DNA of 64,000 bases from Planctomycetaceae bacterium (lineage in GTDB: Bacteria > Planctomycetota > Planctomycetia > Planctomycetales > Planctomycetaceae): contig JAGQQG010000008.1 of the NCBI GenBank assembly GCA_020426325.1, forward strand, positions 29,011 to 93,010, in the 5' to 3' direction. A model generated the notes under the pieces. It searched no databases. It was not told where the DNA came from and saw nothing but the letters and a program-made list of their open reading frames with translations. The position numbers were made by a program, and so were the translations under genes. Positions 29,487-37,575 of this stretch are shown here, piece after piece; position 1 is the stretch's first letter; every line of letters begins with the position of its first letter.

Positions 29487-29990
29487 TCATTCCGCCTTTC
29501 CCGGTCCGCAAATCATCAGGACGAGCCATTCGGCCTTGAGCGCGGGGCGACTCTCTCCGTTGATCTCAACCACAACATCATAGGCGATTTCGACCCAATC
29601 AGGGCCTTTGGGACGAGCGGAGTTCAAGGTTCGCACGACCCGGATCTCCTGGCCAATTTTGACCGGCGAAACAAATCTGAGTTTATTGAATCCGTAGTTC
29701 ACCATTGTGACTGCATCACGAAACGGATTGTCGTCCGCATGCGGTATGAGTCCAAAGAGGTACGAGAGCATCGAAACCGTATAGAAACCATGGGCGATGG
29801 TCCCGCCGAAGTGCGTTTCTCTCGCAGCTCGCTCGGGGTCGATGTGGATGAAGTTGTGATCTTGTGTCAGGTCTGCAAAAGCTGTCACCGCATCCTGGGT
29901 CACTGTGAACCACGGGGACGGACCTTCTTTGACACCGATAAATGGCTGCAAACGTTCAACGGTCGATTCCGAAAGACTTAACTCGCTCAT
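29487..29990 (-). CDS. MaoC-like (R)-specific enoyl-CoA hydratase family protein
   Basis: 167 residues with a hot-dog fold. The hydratase-2 active-site segment DLTQDHNFIHIDPERA holds the catalytic Asp and His, and FGGTIAHGFYTVSMLSYLFG is the following conserved helix. NKLRFVSPVKIGQEIRVV is the usual third landmark. Members hydrate trans-2-enoyl-CoA in beta-oxidation or polyhydroxyalkanoate supply; the substrate chain length cannot be read. No acyl-CoA genes are adjacent. Confidence 0.88.
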   Translation of the reverse strand: MSELSLSESTVERLQPFIGVKEGPSPWFTVTQDAVTAFADLTQDHNFIHIDPERAARETHFGGTIAHGFYTVSMLSYLFGLIPHADDNPFRDAVTMVNYGFNKLRFVSPVKIGQEIRVVRTLNSARPKGPDWVEIAYDVVVEINGESRPALKAEWLVLMICGPGKAE

Positions 29991-30289
29991 GCTGGTTGAT
30001 TCGTGTTTGACGACAGTTCAGGCGGATCTGGGATCAGAATGTGTCCAAACCTACTCAGTCACACGCCCGTTTTGCAACAGAGTCAACTGCCAATCTCTCA
30101 CGCAGGGTCCTGTGTGACAGTCGAGAAAAAGCCTTCTCGGTGGTCCTTTGATGGGGATATCGTTGATCGCCGACAGACATACCCGTTGGGTTTGAGTTGA
30201 CGGCCTGAACGAACCGAGTTGTCGGTGTCAGTCGATACGGCCTGTCTCCAACACCAGATGTGAGGCGACAGCGAATGCTGTCTCGAACC
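29991..30289. other. intergenic region between maoC-like and GT10 genes
   Basis: 299 bp. A perfect hairpin GACAGC-GAAT-GCTGTC (30267-30282) lies 8 bases beyond the stop codon of the GT10 gene. It has no U-tract on the transcript strand, so its role as terminator is weak. Nothing else recognised. Confidence 0.35.
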
Positions 30290-31375
30290 TTAGGCGGCCC
30301 GCTGGTGACTGCGCCTAACTCGCTTCATGCGCCATTGTTCAATCGCAAACTTAAAGGTGTGCTTCACAGTCCGGTAGCGTGATGAATGACGGCTCCAAAG
30401 CTTGGCACTGGGTTGGGAAATCACAGTTGGGTCGTGTCTCCGCTCGATTTCCCGGGAGAGCACACTAAACAGATTGTATTCATCGAGAACTCGTCGTCGT
30501 GCCTCGAGAATTGTTGAAAGGCGCCTCTCAAACTGATGACTTTCAATTGCTTCGCGAATCGTACGGAACGCTGCATCGAAATCACGAATATCGATGGGGA
30601 TCAGACTCCCCTGGGGAAAGTAGTTCAAGACATTCGGACAACCGTAGTAGAAGGGCAACGTTGCTCCCAGAAATGCATCAGCCAGTTTCTCGGTCCAGTG
30701 ATGTTCACCGATGTGATTCTCGATCACAATGTGGTATCGGTACGGGTCAAGTGATTCGGCCTTATCTTTGATTGGCCGAACCCCGCGTCCAAAGACGTCC
30801 ATTTCCGGGTAACACTCACGCAGACGCTGTGTGAATGCGAACCGCAGGTGATGGCAGGTGTTTTTTTGTTGTTTGTTGGAGCAGACGGTCGACAGATCCC
30901 TCGACTTATCCAGCGGGACATTTATTTGCATCTCGTCATAGCTGACGAGCGTGTTGTCACTCACCCCATAGAACCATCGCAAGGAGGGCTGCGTGCGAAT
31001 CGTCTGCTGGTGCGGGATGGCCCATGACTCCTGACTGGTGATGATCACGCCGAATTGATTTAGAAAGTCCGCTCCATAGAACTTGATGGAAGAGGGCTCA
31101 GCAGTGATCAGGACGGTGTTCTGCTGCGGACACGATAACTGTTCGACTCTTGTCGAAAACCTTTCCTGGCCTTGCGGGGCCAAGTCGTCATAAACGACGA
31201 GCCAGTCATATTCCCTGGCTTCAGGGTCGAACAAGAACTCACATTGTCCCCAATGCGGTTGTCCCTGAGGAAACTGCCGGAGGAAAACTCGGTAATCAAG
31301 AAGCCTGTGCCCCTTGGCCATGAACTTGACCCGAATCAAGTTTTCACGCCGGGATGTAACGCTGGACGATCCCAT
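30290..31375 (-). CDS. glycosyltransferase family 10 (fucosyltransferase-like)
   Basis: 361 residues. The conserved GT10 nucleotide-sugar block is seen in HIVIENHIGEHHWTEKLADAF followed by GATLPFYYGCPNVLNYFPQGSLI (about 225-265), matching the ENS...YVTEKL...P..YG.PN pattern of alpha-1,3/1,4-fucosyltransferases that use GDP-fucose. The C-terminus is basic (RRSHQRAA), with no transmembrane segment, so it is likely cytoplasmic or peripheral. AAGGA lies 7 bases before the ATG. It is the last gene of a leftward set with PAP2 (24-bp gap) and the GT2-ArnT fusion, suggesting surface glycan assembly. Confidence 0.82.
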   Translation of the reverse strand: MGSSSVTSRRENLIRVKFMAKGHRLLDYRVFLRQFPQGQPHWGQCEFLFDPEAREYDWLVVYDDLAPQGQERFSTRVEQLSCPQQNTVLITAEPSSIKFYGADFLNQFGVIITSQESWAIPHQQTIRTQPSLRWFYGVSDNTLVSYDEMQINVPLDKSRDLSTVCSNKQQKNTCHHLRFAFTQRLRECYPEMDVFGRGVRPIKDKAESLDPYRYHIVIENHIGEHHWTEKLADAFLGATLPFYYGCPNVLNYFPQGSLIPIDIRDFDAAFRTIREAIESHQFERRLSTILEARRRVLDEYNLFSVLSREIERRHDPTVISQPSAKLWSRHSSRYRTVKHTFKFAIEQWRMKRVRRSHQRAA

Positions 31376-31399
31376 ATCGCATCCTTTTGGATCTTTACA

Positions 31400-32089
31400 T
31401 CAGTTGTATTGAAGCGATGGGCTCATTCTTTCGGCAGGCTCAGTAGACAAATCCTCATAATGAGATTGTTGCCAGAGCATGAGTACGAACTGCGCGATAG
31501 TCCATCCAAAAGCTGCGCCTGCGAAGACGTCGCTTGCGAAGTGTTGAGCGTCTGCGACTCTCTGCATTCCAACCATCGCGGCGAAGGAATACCACAACCA
31601 GCGTGAGCGAGGGAATCGGTTCGCAAGTGCAACTGCGAACGCGACCGCCATCGCTGTGTGGGCAGAGGGAAAACTCTGAACGGCACCGCCGCCCTTCATC
31701 ATGGGGAGAAATCCCTGGAAGCTGTCCAGAATCTGATGATGAGTAAAGTCAAAGTGATCCGGGCGGGCTCGAGAGATGAGTACCTTCATGAATGCCGCAC
31801 TCAAGCCGCCAGCGATCGCGATAGCTCCTAGGCGAACTACCTCTGTTACTCGATCGGTGGTCACCACGAGGATCGTCAGTAGAACAAAGGTCATCCCATA
31901 GGGACTTCCAAAGGGTTCCATTGTTCGGAGTGCACGATAAATCTCGTCGGGAAACTTGTGACTCGTGGCATATTGCGACAAGGGATAATCAATGGTGAAC
32001 AGGCTGATCGTAGCCAAGGCCAGCAGCATCGCTGTTACGATGAATTGAGATCGAACCGACACTTTCTCGAACGGATTTCGTTGTGACAT
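31400..32089 (-). CDS. PAP2-family membrane phosphatase
   Basis: 229 residues from ATG 32089; an in-frame TTG at 32215 would add 42 unconvincing residues. Five or six membrane segments carry the acid-phosphatase signature: KVLISRARP (KxxxxxxRP), SFPSAHTAM (PSGH-like with Ala for Gly) and RVADAQHFASD (RxxxxxHxxxD). Such enzymes dephosphorylate undecaprenyl pyrophosphate or other lipid phosphates. Located between two glycosyltransferase genes, recycling of a lipid glycan carrier is a reasonable inference. Confidence 0.88.
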   Translation of the reverse strand: MSQRNPFEKVSVRSQFIVTAMLLALATISLFTIDYPLSQYATSHKFPDEIYRALRTMEPFGSPYGMTFVLLTILVVTTDRVTEVVRLGAIAIAGGLSAAFMKVLISRARPDHFDFTHHQILDSFQGFLPMMKGGGAVQSFPSAHTAMAVAFAVALANRFPRSRWLWYSFAAMVGMQRVADAQHFASDVFAGAAFGWTIAQFVLMLWQQSHYEDLSTEPAERMSPSLQYN

Positions 32090-32269
32090 AGCTGGCTTTA
32101 AGCCTATCAGTTGAGATTCACGCGGAAGGCGGCTTGTTCCGAGTGCTGCGTGTTGGTGGGGATAAAACTGGCCAAATGGCACAGGTGAGTCAGAACGCCC
32201 CACCCGATTGTTCAAGCCAATGATGGAGACAATTCGAGAAGAGCAGTCATTTAACCTTCTGAGATTTGC

Positions 32270-34759
32270 TCATCGAACGATAGATTTGGGAATTTCGTTC
32301 GCGTCAGCGGAGATCAGTTGGATGCGAACTTTGGTGGCATTGGGAAGACGAACAGCAAGAGCAGTTGCTTTCGATGTTGTCGACAACTGACGAACTTCAG
32401 CATCAGGAGGAAGGAACGCCTCTCGCTGTTCTTCAGTGAGGTTCTCGTTGACCACGAGGATCATTTCGTCATGATCTTCGATGAAATGCCGCGCGTTTTC
32501 TGTTTCTGTATCCGGGAACACTGACACATCGTCTCGGTCAAGGTAGAACGGAACGGAGCCCCAATCTCCGACAATGCAGGCGACGGGAAGATGGCTCTTC
32601 CATTCGCCTTGATGAACGAGCGTACTCGACGAATTACCGAATGCACTGTTCCGGTTGGAAACGGCAGGGACCACATCGTGCGTAATTTTCGTGAGTACCA
32701 TAAAAGCAGCCGCGCAAAAGACACCGTAAACAATTCGTGGCGCGACACGTCGTTGTAACACGAGTGCAGCAAAAAGAAGGCCCGTCCAGAGTGAACCATG
32801 CAAAAGCGTTGCGACTCGTTCGTCGAGGCCAAACAAGTACAGACATCCGGCGAACAGGACCCCTGCCGATGAGAGGTAGACGAGTCCGCGATGGAAGACT
32901 GCATGAGCTTTGACTCGCGAGAAGACATTTCCCGCGAAGGGAGAACAGGTGGCATGGATACAATGCCCAATCAGCAACATCACGGCCGGGAGACATGGCA
33001 GCAGATAGGTTGGCAGCTTGCCGCTAGAGGCACTGAAAAAAAGGAGGCACCAAGCGCTCCACAGTGTCAGAAATCCAAGCTCTGGTGAACGATGTTTTCG
33101 CATCTGCGGAGATGCAGTTGCCAGGAACTTTGTCAAAGGCAAGAGCAACAATCCCCAAGGCATGCATGCCAGGAAGAGTGTCGGCAGATAGAACCAAAAA
33201 GGTTCTGGATGATTCGATCCGGACAGAAAACGAGCCACATTATGGTCCCAGAAGAAGTACCGGACAAACTGTGGCATCACTGTCGCTGCTGCGACAAACC
33301 AGGGAGCTGCGGTTAACACAATGACTCCTGCAAAAGCACTCCAGTGATGAAGTCTCACGCGACTTGATGAGCGATTGAGCCAACAATGGGCCATAACCAC
33401 CGGTTCCAGCAACACGAATGCAACCGGTCCTTTTGTGAGGACACCCAGTCCGCACAGAAATGCTGATGCAAGCCACCATCCCCATTGAAGCCTTTCTCTC
33501 GAGACGGCCTCATGAGCTGCGAACAAACTCGACACCACAAGGAGTGCGAGCAGGCTGTCCAGAATGAGAAATCGACCGCATGCAACAAACCCGAAGGAAA
33601 GCGTCAGGGTCATCGTACCCAGAAAGGCAGATGTTCTCCCCAGCAGGCGACAACCAAACAGATACGTCACCACGACCGTCAGCCAGGCACTGAGAGCAGG
33701 GACCAGCCGAGCCGCCCAGTCGGTGGGACCGAACAGCGAAAAACTCGTTGCACACAACCAATAGAAGAGTGGAGGCTTATCGAGGTAGGGCTCATGATGC
33801 AGTCTCGGGATAATCCAATCCCCGGACCGTAACATTTCACGGCCAATTTCGGCGTATCGGCCTTCATCTGGTTCGACAAGTGGGTAGGCAAGACCTTGAA
33901 ACAAAAGAAAGCCAGCGGTCAGCATGATCAACATCAGAGCGGCGACAGATGGTGAACCCTTTGTCGTCTTGTGTCCGGGGAACTGCACACGTTGCCACCA
34001 GTAGGGAAGCAGCGAACCAAGTGTGCGTGGAATATCTCGGATCGAGACACTACTCGTGCCGGCAGCCCGAGGTCGATGTCGAACGCCGACTTCATTGATT
34101 GATAAGCCCAGCAATCGTGCTTCCGTGAACATCTCAGTATTCGCAAAGAACGCTCTCGCTTCGGGCATAATTCTCATCAAAGCTTCGCGGCGAAAGACTT
34201 TCAGTGCACAATCAACATCACGAAGAGGACTTTTCAAAAGTCCACGAATGAGTGTGTTGTATCCCCACGAATAAAAGCATCTGAGTGGTGTGTCCTGCCG
34301 ATCAATGCGGTAGCCTGAGACAATGTCGTATTGTTCTGCGAGTGAAAGCAATGGGGCCAGATCAGTCAGATCGAACTGACAGTCGGCATCCGTGAATGCG
34401 ACGAGTCGACCCCGACTCGCTTCAAACCCGCTTCGTAAAGCCGCTCCATATCCCCGATTTTCATCATGCCGGACCAGACGTAGTTGAGGATATCTTTGGC
34501 AGGCTGCTTCTACGATCTCAGCCGTCCGATCAAGACTTCCATCGTCGACAACGATCAATTCATGACTGAGACCGAGCGAAGAAAGAGCAACAAGCGCTTC
34601 GTCAATCGCCAGGGCAATGACAGACTCCTCGTTCCAAGCCGGAATGATGACCGACAAGGAAAATGATGGTTCATACGGGGCGATTGCCCGGTTGAAATCC
34701 GACATTCGTGCGAACCTTCCGTGGTTGCTGTTGTGTACGTCACTCCGGCGGTCATCCAT
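32270..34759 (-). CDS. fusion: GT2 polyprenol-phosphate glycosyltransferase + ArnT/PMT-type glycosyltransferase
   Basis: 829 residues. The N-terminal part (about 35-265) is a DPM1-like GT2 domain: LSVIIPAWNEE, ELIVVDDGSLDRT, ENRGYGAALRSGF and the metal motif FTDADCQFD. From about 275 a multi-spanning membrane domain follows with the ArnT/PMT-family motif LVEPDEGRYAEIGREMLRSGDW and EPYLDKPPLFYW, then about ten hydrophobic segments and a soluble tail. The first half could charge a polyprenyl phosphate with a sugar and the second half transfer that sugar to lipid or protein outside the membrane, so substrate channelling is plausible. ATG 34759 follows a possible GTG at 34762. Confidence 0.88.
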   Translation of the reverse strand: MDDRRSDVHNSNHGRFARMSDFNRAIAPYEPSFSLSVIIPAWNEESVIALAIDEALVALSSLGLSHELIVVDDGSLDRTAEIVEAACQRYPQLRLVRHDENRGYGAALRSGFEASRGRLVAFTDADCQFDLTDLAPLLSLAEQYDIVSGYRIDRQDTPLRCFYSWGYNTLIRGLLKSPLRDVDCALKVFRREALMRIMPEARAFFANTEMFTEARLLGLSINEVGVRHRPRAAGTSSVSIRDIPRTLGSLLPYWWQRVQFPGHKTTKGSPSVAALMLIMLTAGFLLFQGLAYPLVEPDEGRYAEIGREMLRSGDWIIPRLHHEPYLDKPPLFYWLCATSFSLFGPTDWAARLVPALSAWLTVVVTYLFGCRLLGRTSAFLGTMTLTLSFGFVACGRFLILDSLLALLVVSSLFAAHEAVSRERLQWGWWLASAFLCGLGVLTKGPVAFVLLEPVVMAHCWLNRSSSRVRLHHWSAFAGVIVLTAAPWFVAAATVMPQFVRYFFWDHNVARFLSGSNHPEPFWFYLPTLFLACMPWGLLLLPLTKFLATASPQMRKHRSPELGFLTLWSAWCLLFFSASSGKLPTYLLPCLPAVMLLIGHCIHATCSPFAGNVFSRVKAHAVFHRGLVYLSSAGVLFAGCLYLFGLDERVATLLHGSLWTGLLFAALVLQRRVAPRIVYGVFCAAAFMVLTKITHDVVPAVSNRNSAFGNSSSTLVHQGEWKSHLPVACIVGDWGSVPFYLDRDDVSVFPDTETENARHFIEDHDEMILVVNENLTEEQREAFLPPDAEVRQLSTTSKATALAVRLPNATKVRIQLISADANEIPKSIVR

Positions 34760-34922
34760 CACACCGGCAGTGTGTGAGTATAGACAAGAATCGTAAAAGA
34801 AGGGGACAGTGATTTTGCAGCTTCACAGCTGCTAAAATGCCGAGATGATCCCCCCGTTCGACTACGATTTTTCTGTGAGTTTGATCTTGCAGATCACTCG
34901 GTTTTCCACTGAAACATCCGTC

Positions 34923-34951
34923 TTGACCGTTCGAAACCATTAGGACATCAT
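34923..34951 (+). promoter_or_regulatory. candidate sigma70-type promoter for blaI operon
   Basis: TTGACC (34923-34928), 17-bp spacer, CATCAT (34946-34951, 4 of 6 to consensus), about 100 bp before the blaI-like start. BlaI repressors usually bind TACA/TGTA dyads in their own promoter; no clear dyad was found. Low support. Confidence 0.3.
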
Positions 34952-35050
34952 CTAGGACGCAGGAAATACTATATTCGTCGTAACCATGTCGAGGGCAATT
35001 CGACAAATACTCGTACCTGGGCCAAAGATTCACATTGAGGAGTAGCACGA

Positions 35051-35425
35051 ATGGCAGAGTCCCGTCTGACTCATTATGAGTTGGAACTCATGGACGTGTT
35101 GTGGCGCATCGGCGAAGGAACGGTTCAGGATGTCTGTGATGTTCTGGAGCGGGACCTTGCCTACACGACTGTCATGACGACGCTCAACCTTCTGGCGAAC
35201 AAGAAAGGTGTGCTGAAAAGGACAAAAGTCGGACGTGCGTTTGTGTATCGTCCGCTTTTTACGCGTGATGAGGTCTCCCGGACGATTTTGGGCGACTTAA
35301 AACAAGTGCTCTTCGCTGACCGGCTCCCGACGCTCATGTTGAACATGATTAACGAGCAGGGCATCTCTGAAGCAGATGCGGATGCGATTCGAGCTGCGCT
35401 TGATCAACTGGAGGGGGACGGATGA
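35051..35425 (+). CDS. BlaI/MecI/CopY-family transcriptional repressor
   Basis: 124 residues. The winged-helix domain is complete: RLTHYELELMDVLWRIGEGTVQDV, YTTVMTTLNLLANKKGVLKRTKVGRAFVYRPL, then a C-terminal dimerisation helix region. The BlaI cleavage site is usually in the dimerisation region and cannot be fixed here. AGGAG stands 8 bases before the ATG. The next gene, a BlaR1/MecR1-like peptidase, overlaps by 4 bases (ATGA), so this is a BlaI-BlaR pair. No beta-lactamase is in the window, so the regulated genes are more likely the downstream ones. Confidence 0.93.
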   Translation: MAESRLTHYELELMDVLWRIGEGTVQDVCDVLERDLAYTTVMTTLNLLANKKGVLKRTKVGRAFVYRPLFTRDEVSRTILGDLKQVLFADRLPTLMLNMINEQGISEADADAIRAALDQLEGDG

Positions 35426-36531
35426 GCACGGCTGCTTTCCTGGAAACGATCTTGTCGTTGTCTCTGCAAGTTGCCGTCATGGTAGCAGTTTGCGCTTGGC
35501 TGGTGAGACAGACCACCGGCAGTGATACCGGGCACCGTTTGTGGGCCACATGCCATGCGATGATTCTTGGACTGACACTCTCAGCGATTTTGCTGCCTCA
35601 CTTGCGTCTTGTACCTCATTCGGTAGTGACGGATCACCTGCAACTCGAAGACGCTGCCACAGCCGAGTATTGGCTTGGGCAGAGCCTCCTCTGGGCATGG
35701 GGGCTCGGAGCAATACTTTACGCGGTTGCAGTCATCGTCGGCATGCTGGACCTCCGTCGGATTCTGGCGACCGCAACTCCGATGTTGCGTTGCATCGAGG
35801 AAAAAGAGGGCGAGGTAACGATTCTTCTCAGTTCACGAGTTCATTCGCCGTTTTGCTGGCAAATGCAGCGGCCAATCGTAGTACTTCCTGAGAGAGCTCA
35901 AGAATTCCCGCATGAGGAACTGTGTGCCATCATTCGCCACGAATTGGCACATCTCCGCTCAGGTCATCCGGTGGCGTTATTCCTGCAACGTCTGGTCGAG
36001 ATGCTGTATTGGTTCCATCCCGCGATCTGGTGGGCTTCGAAACAGGCCGAATTACACCGTGAGTTCCACTGTGACCGCGCCTCGAACCGGGATTCTCGCG
36101 AAACCGCCAATTATCTGCGAAGTCTACTCCGCCTCTGTGAACTGGCGCCACAGTCACGCTTCGGCCTGCCAGCCGGACTGAACTTCCAGGGGAACCCCTC
36201 GTTAATGCGATTGCGAGTCGAGAGACTCATGCAGCTCGAAGAGGTTTCAGATGTCAGTCGAAGCAGAATGGGCTTCGCTTCGATTGGACTCATTGCGGCA
36301 GCCCTCTTGATGACTGTTCTCTGGCTGCCGGTCAACGTGGAAGCGACGAGTCGCTCCCTTTGGTCTCCCTGGCCAAGTTGGTCAGCTAGCGCACTGTTCG
36401 AGTTCGGAATACCTGCTCGCGACTATGAAATCGATGGCCATCGTCTCCATCCTCATGAGCAGGAACATCAGCACACTCCACACGCCACTCCGACGAACTC
36501 CGCATCCAGTCGGGAGGACGCTGATGGTTAG
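35422..36531 (+). CDS. BlaR1/MecR1-like M56 membrane metallopeptidase
   Basis: 369 residues with N-terminal membrane helices (LSLQVAVMVAVCAWLV, HAMILGLTLSAILLP, LLWAWGLGAILYAVAVIVGML), the zinc motif IIRHELAHLRSGHP (HExxH), and a later helix IGLIAAALLMTVLWLPV. The tail is His-rich (LHPHEQEHQHTPHATP), and no penicillin-binding sensor domain follows, so the signal is not obviously a beta-lactam. BlaR-type proteases relieve BlaI repression by cleaving it. The stop overlaps the pseudopilin start by 8 bases. Confidence 0.88.
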   Translation: MSTAAFLETILSLSLQVAVMVAVCAWLVRQTTGSDTGHRLWATCHAMILGLTLSAILLPHLRLVPHSVVTDHLQLEDAATAEYWLGQSLLWAWGLGAILYAVAVIVGMLDLRRILATATPMLRCIEEKEGEVTILLSSRVHSPFCWQMQRPIVVLPERAQEFPHEELCAIIRHELAHLRSGHPVALFLQRLVEMLYWFHPAIWWASKQAELHREFHCDRASNRDSRETANYLRSLLRLCELAPQSRFGLPAGLNFQGNPSLMRLRVERLMQLEEVSDVSRSRMGFASIGLIAAALLMTVLWLPVNVEATSRSLWSPWPSWSASALFEFGIPARDYEIDGHRLHPHEQEHQHTPHATPTNSASSREDADG

Positions 36532-37402
36532 TGGTGGTGGATACAACTGTAACATTAGGAGGCCACCTGATAGTCGAGGGTTCACGGTACTTGAACTCCT
36601 CGTGACGACAGGCATCATTGGCCTGCTGGCAGGTGTTCTGTTGCCAGCCGTGCAGAATGCCCGAGAGACTGCAAGGCAGATTCATTGTAAGAACAATCTC
36701 AGGCAGATCGGCCTGGCAATTCACAATTACCACGATGCTCAGCGGTCCTTGCCCATCGGCTATCGATCGGATCTGGCTCGGGAGACTGCATTTGGATGGG
36801 CTGTCGCGATACTCCCACACTTGGATGAGTCATCAATATCAGTTTGTATCAACACGAATATTTCTCTCATCTCTCCGGACAACGATGGCGTCCGCGACCT
36901 GTCACCCGACGTGTTTCTCTGTCCGTCCGATCCTAAACTCATCACGTTTGAGTTATTCCCTGAACCAGCGAATCAACTTGTGCCCGCTCCCAATTCCGCG
37001 AATCCATTGACCACATTGCCGAGTACAAACTATGTGGGAATTTTTGGCAACGGAGATGCGGATGAAACTCCCGGTGCAATCGGGGAGGGGACATTTCTTG
37101 GCGAAAGGTCGATTCGCTTACGTGAGTTGACACGGGGGTTGAGCAATGTGTTCATCGTTGGTGAACGAACTGCACGCAAGCTCCCCTCAACCTGGATAGG
37201 CACAGTCCTCGATGGGGAAGATGCCCCGGGGCGTGTCATCGGTCACTGTTGGATCGGACCTAACCGCAAGGATGCCGATGAGTGCGAGCTTGATAGCCGT
37301 CACCCGGGATGCGCAAACTTTCTCTGGGCAGATGGACACGTCAAAGCGATCGCTGACTCCATTGACACCACACTCTACCGGAATCTCGCGAAACGTCAGT
37401 GA
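36524..37402 (+). CDS. DUF1559-family prepilin-like protein
   Basis: 292 residues. A type IV prepilin N-terminal motif is present: SRG, then FTVLELLVTTGIIGLLAG with Glu at +5 after the predicted cleavage, and the family segment LLPAVQNARETARQIHCKNNLRQIGLAIHNYHD. The C-terminus ends with the DUF1559 block CANFLWADGHVKAI. The ATG at 36524 has GGGAGGA 5-6 bases upstream and overlaps the preceding gene by 8 bases (ATGGTTAG). Such proteins are numerous in planctomycetes; pilus or secretion-pseudopilus roles are inferred, not shown. Being the third gene after BlaI-BlaR suggests regulated expression. Confidence 0.9.
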   Translation: MVSGGGYNCNIRRPPDSRGFTVLELLVTTGIIGLLAGVLLPAVQNARETARQIHCKNNLRQIGLAIHNYHDAQRSLPIGYRSDLARETAFGWAVAILPHLDESSISVCINTNISLISPDNDGVRDLSPDVFLCPSDPKLITFELFPEPANQLVPAPNSANPLTTLPSTNYVGIFGNGDADETPGAIGEGTFLGERSIRLRELTRGLSNVFIVGERTARKLPSTWIGTVLDGEDAPGRVIGHCWIGPNRKDADECELDSRHPGCANFLWADGHVKAIADSIDTTLYRNLAKRQ

Positions 37403-37539
37403 GGGTTTTTGCGGCTGTTTCAGGTCACTCTGGTCTCGGTCGTCAGGAAACAACCTTGTTGTTTCAAGTCACTTTCCCGCAGTAAGAGCGGACTGCACCC
37501 AGAACATCGCAACGCTGATTGACTGCCGTCAGATGCGTA

Positions 37540-37569
37540 TTGACCCGAAAAATGGTGCAGTCGTATCAT
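37540..37569 (+). promoter_or_regulatory. candidate promoter giving a leaderless VWA mRNA
   Basis: TTGACC (37540-37545), 18-bp spacer, TATCAT (37564-37569, 5 of 6 to consensus). The ATG of the VWA gene starts 6 bases after the -10 hexamer, which puts the expected +1 on the A of the ATG. No Shine-Dalgarno sequence is visible before that ATG. Confidence 0.45.
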
Positions 37570-37575
37570 TCTGAT

